Part shown: positions 41,023 to 54,468 of the stretch, piece after piece | Numbering within the stretch: the stretch's first letter is position 1 | Layout of the letters: every line of letters begins with the position of its first letter | NCBI RefSeq assembly: GCF_031143425.1 | Contig: NC_090444.1 | Coordinates: forward strand, 1,347,886,323-1,347,950,322 | Length of the DNA: 64,000 bases | Reading direction: 5' to 3' | From: Pleurodeles waltl | Lineage: Eukaryota > Chordata > Amphibia > Caudata > Salamandridae | Made by a program: the position numbers and the translations under genes | The notes under the pieces: generated by a model | What the model was told of the DNA's origin: nothing | Database searches by the model: none | The model's input: the letters and a program-made list of their open reading frames with translations, nothing else

Positions 41023-42129
41023 TTAATCCCCCGCTTGATAATGTCAGTAATGTTGTGAAATCTAACAGAGCTGTGGCTAATTTGTAAATAGATCTTGGCT
41101 CATCCTTAGAGGACCATAATATGAGACTAACATCAAACTTTGTTTATTCACTCCAAGAGCCACAGCTACCCATCTACCGGCATCAGCTTGTGCAGGTTTA
41201 GAGTGAACACTGGAAGTTTACATAACCTTAAAATCGCTACTCCTCTATGTGCTGCAGAGGCTGAAGAAAAGGCTAATGAAACAAAAGCTAGTCATGCCAG
41301 TTTTTTCCGGAGGATTTTTGACTCCTACAGTAGTAATATTGAGGACTTTTGTTTGCTAAGCCATTTTAAAATTGCTTTCTTTTTTTCCAGCTATTCATGC
41401 CGTTTATGTTTACAAAAACTATACTAAATTCGGTCCTGAGGGTATGATAGTTATTGTGACTATGTGTGCACCCTTTTACAAGGTGTATTCAAACATAGAC
41501 TGCCACCGCCCCCTTACCCTTGTGCAATAATCCACTTATTTTTACTACATTTATGGCACTATTAAAAATTCGTCAAGATCAACTCTGAAAAGGAAATCAC
41601 TTATATAAATTATCATTACAAGCAATAATTAAAGCAATTCGGACTTGACATCTCATTTTATCATTCTTTCTTTTTCAGATCATTAAAATATTGTTTGGCA
41701 GAACCAGTGTCTGTGAAGATCCGAAATGTGTATTTTGTCAGCACCTTTAATTTTGCGGGCCGTAGGAGCAGTTCTTGAATGCTTTCCATTTTAAAGAAAG
41801 TCATCAACTGTCTGAACTCCCTCCTCTACTCTGAGGTTTTAGACGTCAGAGAATATCTGAAAGTTAATTCACTTGCCACTCTGAACACCTTTTGTCTCAG
41901 AGCAGCAGCCAAAATATTTTCCTGCATGCGATAATCTACAAAATTCACTAAAACATTTCTTGAGCAAGAGTTATTGAGTCTCATTGTCAAAGGGACACAT
42001 TGACCTCTGGTGATTGTAAGATCTTCTTCTTTAGTCCCAGTTAAGACCTGCAAGCGAATCAGTCCCTTCATAACTTCCATAACTGATTAATTTAGCTCCT
42101 GTTGCTCTTGAGTTCCATGTATTCTGGAG

Positions 42130-42425
42130 CATTCCCAGATTTACCGTTCCTGGTAGACCTGGGAATGTGTTAAAAAGCTACACCTCCCCATTTTGCAGCA
42201 CACATAGAAAGAGGAAAATGCCTCTCTGGATTATTTTTGTGCAGGAACCTGCACAAAAACAATCCTGCAACAATGCCTGCATTGGTTCTTGGCAGCACAT
42301 TGTGCACTAGAGCAGGGAAAAGTTAAGTATGGTGCATTCCTGCCATTTCCCTCTCATGCAGCGCAGCAAGGTGACTTGCTCTGCTGTGCTGCATGACTAT
42401 TTTTTGATAAATATGCCCTTAAATT
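42130..42425. repeat. Short interspersed repeat ending TAAATATGCCCTTA
   Basis: Contains GTGCAGGAACCTGCACAAAAACAATCC, GCAACAATGCCTGCATTGG and a terminus TGATAAATATGCCCTTA. A relative in opposite orientation is found at about 53440-53990, with CCTGCACAAAAACAATCCCC and CATAAATATGGCCC. Probably another Harbinger-type non-autonomous family, ends not firmly defined. Confidence 0.4.
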
Positions 42426-42601
42426 TCTACTGCAAATGTCTAAAGGTTTCCTTCTTCCCCCTGCTCCATCTAATCTGAGACTGCTACCAAGACGGCTTTC
42501 CAGCTCCCTGAGCTTCATATGGCATCCCTAGGCGAGCTAGAGGCAGGAGGGCATCTAGTGGGTGGTTCTGTTGACTAACGCAGTTCAGGCCTATACCTCC
42601 C

Positions 42602-45560
42602 TGTAGGAGGCTGGCCCTCTATTTAGTGTGCAAAGCTTGGCACACTGTGCAGGGGGTCCAGGCAACCAAACGTTGGTTTACAGGGGTAAAAACTAGATCA
42701 CCTAATGGTCTCATTTTTAAGGTAGCATGATCGAACAGTTAGACCAACTTTGGAGAAGTGATAAGCGTTTGCTGTACTTACAGCACCAATCTTGCAACTC
42801 ACACACTTAAAGGAATAACTCGATATCAATTTATAAAAATACTTCAGATTTTTATGTGATTTTAAGAGCAAGATCATCAATATTGGTTAAGTACTTTTCG
42901 AGATATGCATTTTTGAAGTTTAATAAAAATAGGGCCAAATTTAAGAAAGGTGGCGCTGCATCAGATGCAGCACCACTTTTCCTGTGCCCATTAGTGCTCC
43001 CCTAATGTCAGCATGTGTGCGCCATATTTAACATACGGGCACAATGGTGGTAGTTAGGGAGTTTGACGCTAGTTTGACGCTTTGACGGACCAGCGTCAAA
43101 AATGTTGACGCTAATCCTGCAAAGCACCTACAGGCCCACTGAAAACAATGGCAGCCTCAATTTAACGCCTGCTCTGTGCAAGTGTTAAAAATGCTAAAGA
43201 AACTGAGCAAAGAAATATTTTAGATTTCTTTGTGGCATTTTGTCAGCCCCCCTAATGGAGGAATGCCATCCTTGCCTACTGGTGCAGGCATAATGTGGCG
43301 CAAGTGGTTACAAAGAGGCGCTGTGTTTTTGCCCCTCTAACGCCACATTAGTGTGAAAAAAATGACGCTAATGTGTTGTTAAATGGCGCTAGTGACTGTT
43401 AAATCTGGGCCATAGTCTTTTTGTGCGTAATTACGCACCATAGGAATCAATTAAGGGTAACCTTTAAAAATATATATAAAATCACACAGTGGGATTACCA
43501 AGTTCTTTTGTAGGTTGGTTGAGGTTGTCAGTGGGCACACTGTGCCAGCCGGAGAAGTTCTTGCGGCTCCCAGTTCCGGCAGGAGAAGGTCTCTGAAGCT
43601 GGTGCAGGGCCACTGCGAGGGACCACTTGGAAAAGCACTGCACAGGTAAGTTTAAAGGTGAATCCTGGGAGTACCCTTGGAGGTCGCAAGAAGTAGGAGG
43701 TCTCTTGGGGTACAGCTGGTTCTTTGGTGCTGGGTGGCCTGGTGCAGAGCAAATCAGCGAGCCATGAGCTGTGCGCAAGGATGTCCTTAGAAGCAGGAGG
43801 TAGGCTGGTACAAGGGTTATTTGCAGGACAACAGGGGCACTCTGGTGGGAGGTCCAGGTTGTTTCTGAAGTCCCTCAACTGGGGCTTCCTCTTGGTCCTT
43901 TTTCAATCCCAGGTGGACTGTTTTCCTGGTGTCCAAAGTCAGGTGGCCAATGCCCAGGGTATTGGTACGATTCAGCCGCTGGACGATGCAGTGCCACCAA
44001 ACGTGGCACACTAGCAGGGTTTGACCTTGCAGTCTTTGGTATGAAGCTGCGTCTGGCTGCAGCGTCCAGTTCTGAAGCTAGCATCCGGTCAGTGAAATTG
44101 ACCTCACTGGCTTGTTGGTTCCTTGTGGTTTTAGGGTGGTTCCTCCACTCTGGAGGGAGTTCTCTGGCAATTTGCAAAACCTGAAGGTCCTCTGGGGTTC
44201 TTTAGTGTTTTTCCAGTTGTCCAGCATCTCCTCAGCAGCAATTGCCGGGTCCTGGGTGCAGCAGGCAGGGTTTGGTGCCTTTTCTTTGATGCAGCAGGTC
44301 CACAGTTTGTGTGGCTTGGATCTTCTTTTTGCTGGTCTTCTTCTGTCCATTAAATCTGATTTCTTGGTCTAGGGACACCTACTAAATACTGTATTTAGTG
44401 GGCGTTTTAGGGGAAGCCTGGTAGTGACCAATGGGTCTTCTACCTTAGGGTAGCTACACCCACTAAGTGACCACTTCCTGGGGGCAGAGGTCACTTGCCG
44501 AAATCTGACTGGCTATTTTCCTTCTATCCAAAATTAAAAGGAGAGGTCACTTTGCATGCAACACCTTGGGGTGGTGCAGGCTAGGTGGGGTCACTCCTTC
44601 TGTCCTCTGTTGGTTTTCCCGCTGTTGTTCCCACCAAAAGTGGGGGTTTGCAACAGGGGCAGCCATTTGCTGCTACCAGCAGGCCTGGGGGTAGAGTTTC
44701 AAGGGCGGTAAGCCCATTGAAGCTCACCAGCAGGGCAGGGCAGGGCTCATTCCTGTGGGAGGGGTTGTTAGCACCTCCACCCCAGGGGTTCAAACTTGTG
44801 TTTGGAGGTGGCAGGCTGGTTGGGACCGGCCAGAAACCATGCCAGGGTAGTTAGCTTTTGCATGAGCACCTCAAATGTGACCCCTGTGTAAATTTTATAA
44901 TAAATACAGCACTGGTACCAGTTTGGATTTATCAGTATGATACCAAACAACCCAGGATTCAGAATGGCCATCATGTAGCTGTGAAACTTGTACTGACCAG
45001 TGTCCAGCATATGCATTTAAGACAGCTGCTCTGTTCAGTCACTATGTCCCAGATTTGGCAAGGACACAGTGGGGGCATATTGCTCATTCAGCTATGCCCT
45101 CACATGCAGTGTAGTGCACCCTGCTTTAGGTCTGGAAGGCCTGCCAGAGGGGTGACTTGTCTATATTTCATGCAGTGTGTAGCGGATACGGCACGCAGGC
45201 AGTGTGCCATGTCGAGTTTGCATTCTAGAATTGCACCAGGACACTCAGCCCGCTGGGTACATCTGGGTGCATGGCTCTAAAGGGTGGCACAGTCAGTGCT
45301 GCTGCCCTCACGGGCCTACCCTTAGTACCCAATGCCCTGGGCACCTATGTACAATTTACTCGGGACTTATAGTTGCAGCTAAAGGTGTTGCCAATTACCT
45401 TTGCAATTTTTAGAGAAAGAACACTGGCACTGGGAACCTGGTTAGCAGGATCCCAGTGCACTCCAGTCCAAGTTGCATCCAGAAACCAGGCAAAAGTGGG
45501 AGTTGTGGGAGACTGCATCAAAGTGGCAGTTTCCAAAACTCCCTTTCCTAATTTCCAGCA
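42602..45560 (+). mobile_element. TGTAGGAGG-family repeat (plus) with nested MITE
   Basis: Begins TGTAGGAGGCTGGCCCTCTA. Near its right end it holds CTTAGTACCCAATGCCCTGG (about 45321) and AGCAGGATCCCAGTGCACTC (about 45447), which correspond, inverted, to segments flanking Harbinger B at about 29970 and 21110. Contains the MITE 42932-43411. The right end is not defined. Short open frames occur but none is recognised. Confidence 0.5.
42932..43411 (+). mobile_element. 480-bp MITE with GGGCCAAATTTAA ends
   Basis: Starts GGGCCAAATTTAAG and ends GTTAAATCTGGGCC (inverted termini, one mismatch plus GC swap), flanked by ATA on both sides (42929-42931, 43412-43414). Non-coding, GCGC/ACGC-rich interior. 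Confidence 0.7.
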
Positions 45561-46325
45561 CTGGGTGCCAGCTCTGATCCTGACCCTGTCACATCGCGTC
45601 AGTCCTACCCAAAATGAGGCCTGCAGGCGTGATGAATGCTCTGAAGTTGAGGCATATCAAGCGGCGCTCAGGACTCGAAACTTGGGAATTTTATTTTCCA
45701 GTGTCGTCTCTGCTTGAGCAGAGCAAGGCTATGTTGCAGGGGACGGGGTGGGGGGTGAACTCATCTACCAGAGCACATTAGACAGTTGCGTTCATGCAGA
45801 CTCTAAAAAACACACACAATCAGTAACTAATTAGTGGCACAGTTAATGCGGTTCGAATGTTTAGGTGCGTCATAGAAACCCAGTTACTGCTACAATAAAA
45901 GAATAATTCTTGCTGTTATATGAAAGGCTAAATCAGTGACCTACAGGTCATACGCAGATCTTAGAAGTGGGCGCTACAATGCCCTTTAAGCCTTTTACTT
46001 GTAAAATAATGCTAATATGACACAAGACTTTCTGGGACGGGTTATTCTGAAAATATTACTGGTGTCTGAGTCATGGGAACCCTTGACATTCAAACTAATC
46101 ACAGACTGTGGAAAAAATGTCAGAAAGCCAGATTAAGTTGCATGAGCATGTCTTCCCTGCAATGCCTAGGTGTTCTTGGATGGGATGACGACTAGGATAC
46201 AAGTTTAAATATATCATAAGTGTATCCATGACATCATATTAAAACTGTACAAACTTGATGGACCCACACACAAATAACATTCCCAAAGAATGCCCCTTCA
46301 TTGAATACAAGTTCAATAAATATTT
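45561..46325. other. Unassigned interval left of L1-2
   Basis: No coding region, RNA gene or repeat structure recognised. The target duplication of the following L1 could not be identified here. Confidence 0.35.
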
Positions 46326-47269
46326 GAGCCTGGGGGCGTGGCTAAGCCAGCCAGCATGGTGGCCGCATCTTGGTAGAGCTCCGTGGCCGCCAGCCAGCCA
46401 ACTGCATCCTACCTGACCGCACGGCCCCCCTAAGATTCCTGGGGGCTGCAGTAGTCCAGAAGGGGCCCGAGGAGCAGAGAGGAGCCTCTCGGAGCAGCGG
46501 GCAAGGATGACGGAGCCAACGGGCAGTGCCTGCCCACCTGGCCGCCTGGCCTGGTGATGGCGGGCACCGCATTTTCGGTGCTGGGCCCTGGAGGTCGCCG
46601 GGCCTAGGATGTACAAGGGAGAGCCCATGAAGAGAGGCGAGCCGGACAGGGCTGAGGCAGCAGTGGTGATCCAGAGGTGAGGCAGGGGGCTGATGGAGAA
46701 GCGCAGGAGGGGGCCCTCCTCTCTCCCCTGCCCCCGTGATGGCAGTGGAGGTGGAAAGGAGAGTGGTTAGAGCCTGGTATCATGTGGGCCCCCCCCCCCC
46801 CGGAGCAGCACAGGAATGCCGGCGGGGGGGAGAGACCTCCAGGCCCCAGTAGACTAAGGCCCTCGGCTGTGAGGTGCCCGGGCCCGGCGGTCAGAGTTTG
46901 AGCCGGTGGGGTGCTTGGGGGCTGGTGCGGGGCATAGCAGGGAGGCTCCAGGATACAGCCCAGTGTGAGGAGTGGCCCTGCCTTCTGCCTTCCCTCCACC
47001 CCCCCTGCTGGTTTGTGGCCCGTGGGTCCTTACCCCCTGGGGGGCTCCCCCCTTTTGCAAGCAAAGTGATGCGGGACCACAGGACCTGCAGAGGCGGCGA
47101 AGTGGAGTGAGCGATTGACGGCAGTCTTTGGGGTTGAAGCCTCCACCAGCAGGCAGCGGGGTCGCTGTTGGGGCCGCGGCTCTCCATACCAGTGGCCCCG
47201 CGGGACCGGACGGCGGGGCCATGGGCCGGCAGAGGCTGGCGCCGCCCTGTCCAGGCCCAGACTACGATG

Positions 47270-48345
47270 GATCAGTACACAGTCCCCACTCCACGCTGGA
47301 AAGTACAAATGAAGCAGCTGGTCCTTCCATGGAGCCCGCGGCATCGCGACCAGACCTTGGGGCCATCCTCAAAGCAATCCAGGACTCCCGAGAAGCTGTA
47401 GAGCACAAGGTCGACAAACTCCGTGTGGACCTATCCCTCATCCGGCAAGACCTGTGGGGGGTCACGGGAGAGTGTCAGAAGCAGAGAAACATATTTCCGC
47501 AACGGAAGACGAGGTGTCCGCCCTCTGGCTCCAGGTTTCGAAGCTTACATCTTCAGTCGTGGAGCTGCATGAGCACGCAGAGGATGCTGGCCCCGGCGCA
47601 ACAACATGCGTGTGGTGGGCCCACCAGAGGCTTTGTATGTTCCGAATCTGGCTGCGGCACTCGAGGACTGGTTTCGTACTGGATGCCCCCCACCGTTAAT
47701 ATAGAATGGGCGCACTGCTTGCTGGCCCCACGCCTGCCAGTAGGCCCGCCGGTAGGCCCACTGCCCCAACCGATAATTCTGAGGATCCTGAACTTCAGAG
47801 ACCGAAACGCAATTCTGCACATAGCCAGGAGTCAGTCAGATCTCCGTTATCAGAACTCCAAAATCCTGGTTTTCCCGGACTATTCCAGGGCAGTGCAGCA
47901 AAAGCGCAGGTCCTTCGAAGCTGTCAAACAGAAACTGCGTGTGCTGATCTTGCATTATATGCTGCTATTTCCCGCCCGCCTCAAAGTAATTTTTCAGTCC
48001 AACACGTTCTTCTTTGACTCACCTGAGCAGGCCTGGGAGTGGGCTGCCGAGAGACATGTCCTGAGGCCCCCGGCACGGGAGGAGGAACCAGGGGAAAGAA
48101 CTGGAACTCTAGGTGGAGACCCCCTCCTGGCCTGCATGCGGAGGAAACGCTCCCACTCCCAGAGATCAAGGGCAGCGGCAGGGGAGCATAGGAAGGGACC
48201 GGGGCTTCGCAGTTGCCTGAGCTGCTGGACGCAATCCTGGTTGCGTCGGCAGAGGATGTGCCAACTCCCTCCGGGTGACCCGAGCTGGAGAGGAAGGGGC
48301 CTGGAATCTGAGACTCAGCTTGGAATGCTTGGAGGCAGCTGACAT
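47270..48345 (+). pseudogene. L1-2 ORF1 relic
   Basis: Coiled-coil start (RPDLGAILKAIQDSREAVEH, about 47350-47410; then, in another frame, SEAEKHISATEDEVSALWLQ and LTSSVVELHEHAEDAG). After a decayed stretch comes the RRM/C-terminal domain (IEWAHCLLAPRLPVGPPVGP, LRILNFRDRNAILHIARSQS, IFQSNTFFFDSPEQAWEWAA, up to about 48045). These are ordered L1 ORF1p blocks. At least two frameshifts separate them. Confidence 0.7.
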
Positions 48346-48748
48346 TTGGGCCAGGGATTGGCAGTAGTCTGAGAGCCTGGAAGGTCTTATTTTGTTGTCA
48401 CAGTGTTGGTCAGGTTGCACATCCATGATCATGGCACTGCCACATCTTGAGGCCCCCCCCAATATTTTTTCGTTGTACTCTGCTAGGTTGCAAAACTGTT
48501 GGGTAGAGGGTGACAGATGCTTCAGGGGTAGAAGTATGGGGTGAGGGGAGTTGGGGGAGTTAGGGGAAATTGTAGTATGTTGTTGTTGCTGTACTAACTT
48601 TGTTCTTTGCAGGTTAGACCCTTGCACAGTGAGTCCCACGCAGACCGACCCGTTATCTTGGATTGTCCAAGGAAGCCCTGGATCTTGGCAGCTTGGGCCT
48701 GATGGAGGACAAGTGATACCTTCAATGCCATTACCCCTACCTTTATTA

Positions 48749-51700
48749 TGTCTATGGCACTCTCCTGGAATGGGAACGGTCTGTTAGATTGTATTAAGAG
48801 AGCCACAGTCCTACGTTATATCAGGAGATACTGCCCGGAGGTGGTCCTCCTACAGGATACCTACTTAGTGGGAACCCAGTGTCCGGTCGTTTTGGTTACA
48901 ACAGGGTGCACCACTTTGGATTCACTAGGGGCTCCAGGAGGGTGGCCCTCATGCTTCATAAGACGCTATCCATGCAAGTGGACAGGGTGCACACTGATCC
49001 CCAGGGGAGATAAGCTGGGGTGGAGGGCCGCCCGGCTGGTCGACAGGTCAACTTAGTCTCATGATATCTTCCCCCCCAGCTTCTTCGGCCCACTCCAACG
49101 GGGCTGTGTGCTTTCCTCCTTTCCCTACTGCAGGGAACCACTTTTTTGGGAGGGGACTTTAACACGGTCCTGGAGCGATCCAAGATATTTCTGCTGCACC
49201 AAGTATGGGGTGGCATATGGACTCTACTTGCCTATCTAGCTGGGCGGGCTCCTTGGGCTTGTGTGACACATGGTGGACTTGGCACTCGCAGACGATGACG
49301 TTCACCCATCGTTGGGCGGCCCATCACACAGAAGCGCGGATAGATATAATATGGCTTCCGCCAGTGGATCTCCTAGCCTTGAAGTCGGTGCAGATCCTGG
49401 CCACCAGTCATCCTGAGTTGAGGCGCCCCAAGGCAAAGCGTGTGACCTATGTGTCGCTTCAGTGCCTGGTATTTGAAAGACCCTGAGTGTGTCGAATTCA
49501 TTAACCACGAACTAGCAAACTACTTCTGAGTGAACCGTGGCTCGGTGGCCTCGGCTGAGACCCTCTGGACGGTAAGCAAGCCAGCCTTGAGAGGTAGCAT
49601 TAAGGGCTATGTCAGGCGGCGGGAAGCCCAGCGAACACAGCGGATCACTAAGCTGGAGGTGGAGATAGCGGAGCTGGAGCGCCGTGCCAGACGCCCCAGG
49701 GGAGAGGATGCGGGCGGCAGTTGGAGCTTCGGTGCGCGGAGTTCAGGCAGATGTCCCTCATGGAGGCTTGACAGCATTGGCAGGCACCAACCCAAAGAGT
49801 ATGTGAGCTGGGTGACAAGACTAGAAAACTGCTCTACTGGCTGGCAACCCATGATATCTCGGCCCGAGTGGTGCCCCTCATCAGGGACCGGGTGGGCGTA
49901 GCACAGAGGACCTGCCGGCAATTGCCCGAACTTTCGAATCCTACTATGAGTGCCTGTACGCCTGTGTCCCACAGCCCATAGTGGAAGGGAAAAACCCTAT
50001 TCTGGGTGACATTCCGTTACCCTCACTTCCGTCATTCTTTGCAGCAGAATTGGATCTGCCGATGTCGGAGGAGGAGGTGGGAGATGCCATCTCTGCGCTT
50101 CAATCCAGGAAAACCAGAATATTACTAGCAGTTTCAGTCACACTTGATACCTCCCCTAGTTGGGGCGTATGAAGAGGCGCTTTTATCGTGGCTCCTTTGC
50201 TCAGGGCCAGGATTGCGCCACAATTGTGGTCATACCTAAGGATGGCCTGCCAATGTTCGTCCTATCAGCCCATCTCGCTGATTAGTGCGGACATTAAGAT
50301 ATTTGCAGAGGTCTTGGCTGGTACGGACACTGCCCCGTCTGGTGCATCCTGACCAGTGCGGCTTTATGCCAGGAAGGAGCACGCGTCACTGTCTCCGCCG
50401 GTTTCAGGCAGCGCTGTCGAATGCGAATGACCTGGGAGATAAGCTGGTACTCCTCCTGGTGGATTTTAGCAAGGTCTTCAACACCCTGGCTTGGAACTTC
50501 CAGGAGGGGATCCTGAGGCGGATGGGTTTTGGCCCGAAATTCAGGAGTATCGTCCACCTACTGTATCATAGCCCCTCAGCGCGGGTGCAGGTGAATGGTA
50601 TCCTCTCAGATCCCTTTCTGATCAGACGGGGGACACGCCAGGAATGCCCCCTCTCCCCCTTGCTGTTTGCCCTGGCCATCGAGCCGCTGGCCTGCCTCAT
50701 CCGTGAAGACCCACTGATCGACAGTTGGAGGTGGGGGACTAGCCATGAGGATAGGGTGTCTTTGTATGCGGATGATGTCTTGGTGTTCCTGGGGTAGCCC
50801 TGGCATTCTGGCCCTCACTGCCTTGAGCTCCTGAAACTGTACGGTGAAGCCTCAGGGCTATGCTTAAACCCCAGGAAGTTGTTGCAGGTGGAGGTGCGGG
50901 GCACCGCGGGGGAGCGAGCTGGTGCCCGAATATCCCAGTAAGGCGTAACGCCTTCAAATACTTGGGGATTCACCTCTCCAGGCTCTGGCACGGCAGTTGA
51001 ATTTTCAGCCCCTATCCCACGCACTGGGGGATGATCTGGCCAGCTGGGCTCGACTGCCCCTGAACCCTCTGGGCTGAAATGTCCTTTTAAAAATTATCTG
51101 CCTCCCCTGCTATTTGTACACCCTGACAAACTGTCTCTACTTGGTGCCCTCTTCCTTGTTTCGATCCCCCACTTCCAAACTCACCTCCTTCATAGGGGGG
51201 GAGGGCACCACAGGGTGGCCTTTTGTTCCGCATGAAAATCACCCTACGAGGGTGGTATGAGTGTGCCGGGACTTTATGTCTATTACTTGGCGGCTCAGCT
51301 GATCTCAATCAATGAGTGGTTTGTAGGGGGTTGGAACAATCTGACCAATAGCTTAGAGCTGGGTTTCCTTAGCTTTGAGGGCCTTCTGGGAGTATTGTAT
51401 GGTGAACCGCTCCCGCAGGGGGCACCTGAATGCAAGCGGGTGACGGTGCGGTGTTGGCGGGTGACGATGCAGCTGGTGGGTTGGGACCGACGCCTCACCA
51501 AGCTGACGCCTCTGTGGCAGGGAACATGGTTGCAGCAGGTGTTCGGGTTGAAGGGTTTTCGACAATGGGACACCATTGGAATCACATATCTTGGGAATGT
51601 CTGCGCTGGTGATACTCTGATGTCCTTTCAGCAGCTGAGGGAACACTATGCCCTAGCCGACTCCCAGTTTTTTCGCTTCCTTCAGATGCGTCACACCTTG

Positions 51701-52477
51701 CGGATCCACTTGCCATCTGCACTCTCTCTCCCAGATCACAGCCAGCTTGAGGCGAAACTGCTCTCGGGCGCTTGGTAGGGGGGCCATTACTCAGATCTAT
51801 CGATCCTTGCTTACTAACATGCCTGACAGCCTCACCTGGTTGTGGGATAAGTGGGCAGCCTGGGTGGGAGAATTGGACGAGGCTGACTGGAGGGAGGCAT
51901 ATCTAGCACCAAGGGAATTGACCATTTCCGCCATGTTAAGAAGGATCCAGATAAACTACCTTTATGTCTTACCTGTCCCCACAGAGACTCCGGCATATTC
52001 ACATGGGGACCCCCCCTGGCTTGTATGAGATGTGGTCAACCAGAGGTGCACCTGCTGCATGTGGCATGGGAGTGTCCAGGGATACAACCATTTTGGGGGG
52101 TGGAGCGGGACATCTCAGCGGTCCTTGGTTGTCCCACTGAATTGAATGCGAGGGTGGCGCTGCTTGGCCTTCTGTAGGAGCTGGGAGGGCTGAGGTTGGA
52201 TCGAATATTCATGGGGGTTGCCTGCCTGGTGGCTAAGAGAGACATTGCACAGCTGTGGAGAGGTCCGACGGCACTGTCACTTTCGAAGTGGAGATCCGGA
52301 GTGGACTGGTGCTCTCAACTGGAAAAGCCGATGTACGAGGCACGGGGCTGTCTCCACAAATACAAGAAAATTTGGGAGAAGTTTCGGGCTTACGGGGGGC
52401 TGCCTCTGTGTAACAAGGTTATCATGATCTGTTGGAGAAGGAAGGCAGGTCGTCGTCTGAGGAAGATATTGTCTTGA
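48749..52477 (+). pseudogene. L1-2 ORF2 (endonuclease / reverse transcriptase) relic
   Basis: Endonuclease start MSMALSWNGNGLLDCIKRAT (48749) and PEVVLLQDTYL (about 48840); EN GGDFN-like segment near 49158 (FLGGDFNTVLERS); RT entry (MSEEEVGDAISALQSRKT, about 50060). A long open RT block runs at 50285-50797 with QCGFMPGRSTRHCL, LLLVDFSKVFNTLAW, RRGTRQECPLSPLLFALAIE and an intact SLYADDVLVFLG catalytic motif. The C-terminal region is in separate frames (51257-51778; 51747-52028). Several frameshifts make the whole inactive although the RT core is well preserved. Confidence 0.78.
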
Positions 52478-52968
52478 TTTATTTAGCAGGACTGTCATGT
52501 ACTCACTGATATGTATGTGTTTTCTTTTGCATCTTTGTTGTGTCTGCACTCATTTAAAAAATAATAAAATTGGTTATAATAAAAATAAAATTGAGTCTGA
52601 GGTGGACTGGCCTTGTAGGGAATTCCAGGAATTCCACAAAGGCTTAGTTTTCTGAAAGGCCAGTGACCAGACTCGTAATTAACACGAGCTCCAAGCACCA
52701 GCCTTCGGTCTCATACGCTTGTTGGGAATTCGCAGAGTTTCTTGATAGACTTGCTTGCCTGTGCTTTGATTTTATTTTGAATGTGCATTCGGTGACAAAT
52801 CACGTGTGCCTACAGAACAGTGCTGCCCTTAAGAGCTTTGTTTTTAATATTCTTCATCTTAGGGGGTGATTGTTACATATACTTTGAGATTAACATCAGT
52901 AATTAGCTAAATCACATATCAATATACAGCTTAAATTGCTATGCTAGCCACAGATGACTACATATTTT

Positions 52969-53436
52969 GGGGCATATTTACAAGAAAGTGGCGCATCGAT
53001 CCAGATGAGGCACTTTTCATGCGTTGCCCCTGTCACAGCTAACAACACCATAGTTGCGCTGTATTTACAATATGGTGCACCATGGCCATCCTTAGGACAA
53101 TAGTGTCAACATTTTTGATGCTACTGTGCTGCTTTGCTGCATGGGTGTGTCATTTTTAACGCAGGCGTTAAAAATGACAGAAAAAATAGTGCAGTGAGGT
53201 GTGGTAAATTTCACTGCGTCATTTGTTCAGGCCTACCTGTGTCAGAATGCCCCCCTTGCATACATTATTCCTGGCACAGGCATAATATGGTGCAAGGGTT
53301 TGCAAAGTGGCGCAATGCAAGCATTGCACCACTTCCTAAATATGGTACAGTGGAAAGGCCTCATTAACGCTGCCCTAACGTAAAACAAAATGATGCTAGG
53401 GCGACTCAAGGTGGCACTAGAGGATTGTAAATATGC
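52969..53436 (+). mobile_element. MITE with GGGGCATATTTACAA ends
   Basis: Left end GGGGCATATTTACAAG, right end GATTGTAAATATGCG (inverse with few changes). The interior resembles the 42932-43411 MITE in style (GTGGCGC, AACGC motifs). The target duplication is not clear. Confidence 0.55.
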
Positions 53437-53439
53437 GAT

Positions 53440-53995
53440 TTCATTTGTTGTGGCACCCTGAGGACTAGTAACCTTGCTGCGCTGCTCTGTGTGACAGGGA
53501 AAGGGTAGAAATGCATTGTATTTAAGTCAATGTGGCACATTCCTGCCTTTTCCCCTGCGCTGGCAACCTTTTGGCTGCCTGCAGCCAACGCAGGCACCCT
53601 TGCACCATGGTGTAATTGTTCCTGCACAAAAACAATCCCCTGAGGCATATTCCTCTATGCATAAAGGTGATAATAAGGAGAAATAAAGATATTTAACCTT
53701 GTTACGCCTCCCCTGGGAAGGCATAGCGTTTTGAAGCATTCGCAGGTTTACCAGCTCTGGTTCATCTGGTAATGCATCAAAATCCATGGGAGTTGCATTG
53801 GAAAGTCTTTCCTGGACAGAGTAAGGCAACACAGCAATTTGCACTACTTTGCTTTACTCCAGATTTATCAAGCCACTCAGGGCAGCGCAAAGTGGCCTTG
53901 CGTGGCTTCATAACGGTAACTTTAGGTTTGTACCATCTTGCTGGTGCAAATGAGCTGCAACCACGGTCATAAATATGGCCCTCATTCTCCAGCTT
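53440..53995. repeat. Interspersed repeat, relative of 42130-42425
   Basis: Shares CCTGCACAAAAACAATCC, GCTGCGCTGC and a TAAATATGGCCCT-type end with 42130-42425, in opposite orientation. No coding content. Confidence 0.4.
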
Positions 53996-54468
53996 CTTCA
54001 TTTTCCTCATTTGAATCAGAACTTCCCTGTCTGTTGGCGTCTTTTTCAGCATCATTTCTGATGCTCTGTTGTGTCACAGTGCCACCTTGTGGACTTTTGA
54101 TGACACACACACTGTGCATTAGTACTGCACTGTCTAATATAGAATCACATTTTTACCTGCTGTAATATGAATGTCAAATATAAGTATTTATGTTGTCTTG
54201 TTTTATATTTTTTACAGTTGTACAAGGATCTCGGGTACCACAACTGATACTGGGGTCACTTTTCCGTTTTTTTAGGGATTACTTGTTTTTTATTGTGGTT
54301 CTACTGGTCAAATTGGAGTTTTTAATAATTATTGAAACATATGTGGTTCCAGTTCCTCTGCTGAGAAAAAGGATTCGTTACTGCTTCATTTCTTGGGATC
54401 AGAAGGACAGGAAGTTTAGGAAATATTCCCTGATTTGTCCGATAACGAAGGTAATGAGGCCACATCTA

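Larger units (their letters stand above)
38091..42110 (-). pseudogene. L1 fragment (L1-3), ORF1 end and ORF2 endonuclease, interrupted by three MITEs
   Basis: Minus strand. ORF1 C-terminal blocks lie at about 42020-41660 (VLVNFVDYRMQENILAAALR, then ESIQELLLRPAKLKVLTKYT). The ORF2 endonuclease start lies at about 41420-41100 (FVNINGMNSWKKRKQF; GRWVAVALGVNKQSLMLVSY). After the MITE array (38555-41022) come endonuclease/linker remnants at 38540-38100, including IIWEAHKAMLRGEVIAFYAQ. The family order EN then linker is kept across the array. Stops are frequent. It is related to, but more decayed than, L1-1. Confidence 0.6.
46326..52595 (+). mobile_element. L1-clade LINE (L1-2), near full length
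   Basis: Plus-strand element: GC-rich 5' leader (from GGGGGCGTGGCTAAGCC at about 46333), ORF1 relic, ORF2 relic, and an A/T-rich 3' end with AATAAA-like runs (52559-52592, TAATAAAATTGGTTATAATA). About 6.3 kb, full-length size. No convincing target duplication found. Base composition (GC-rich leader and ORFs) and protein sequence differ from L1-1, so this is a separate subfamily. Confidence 0.75.
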
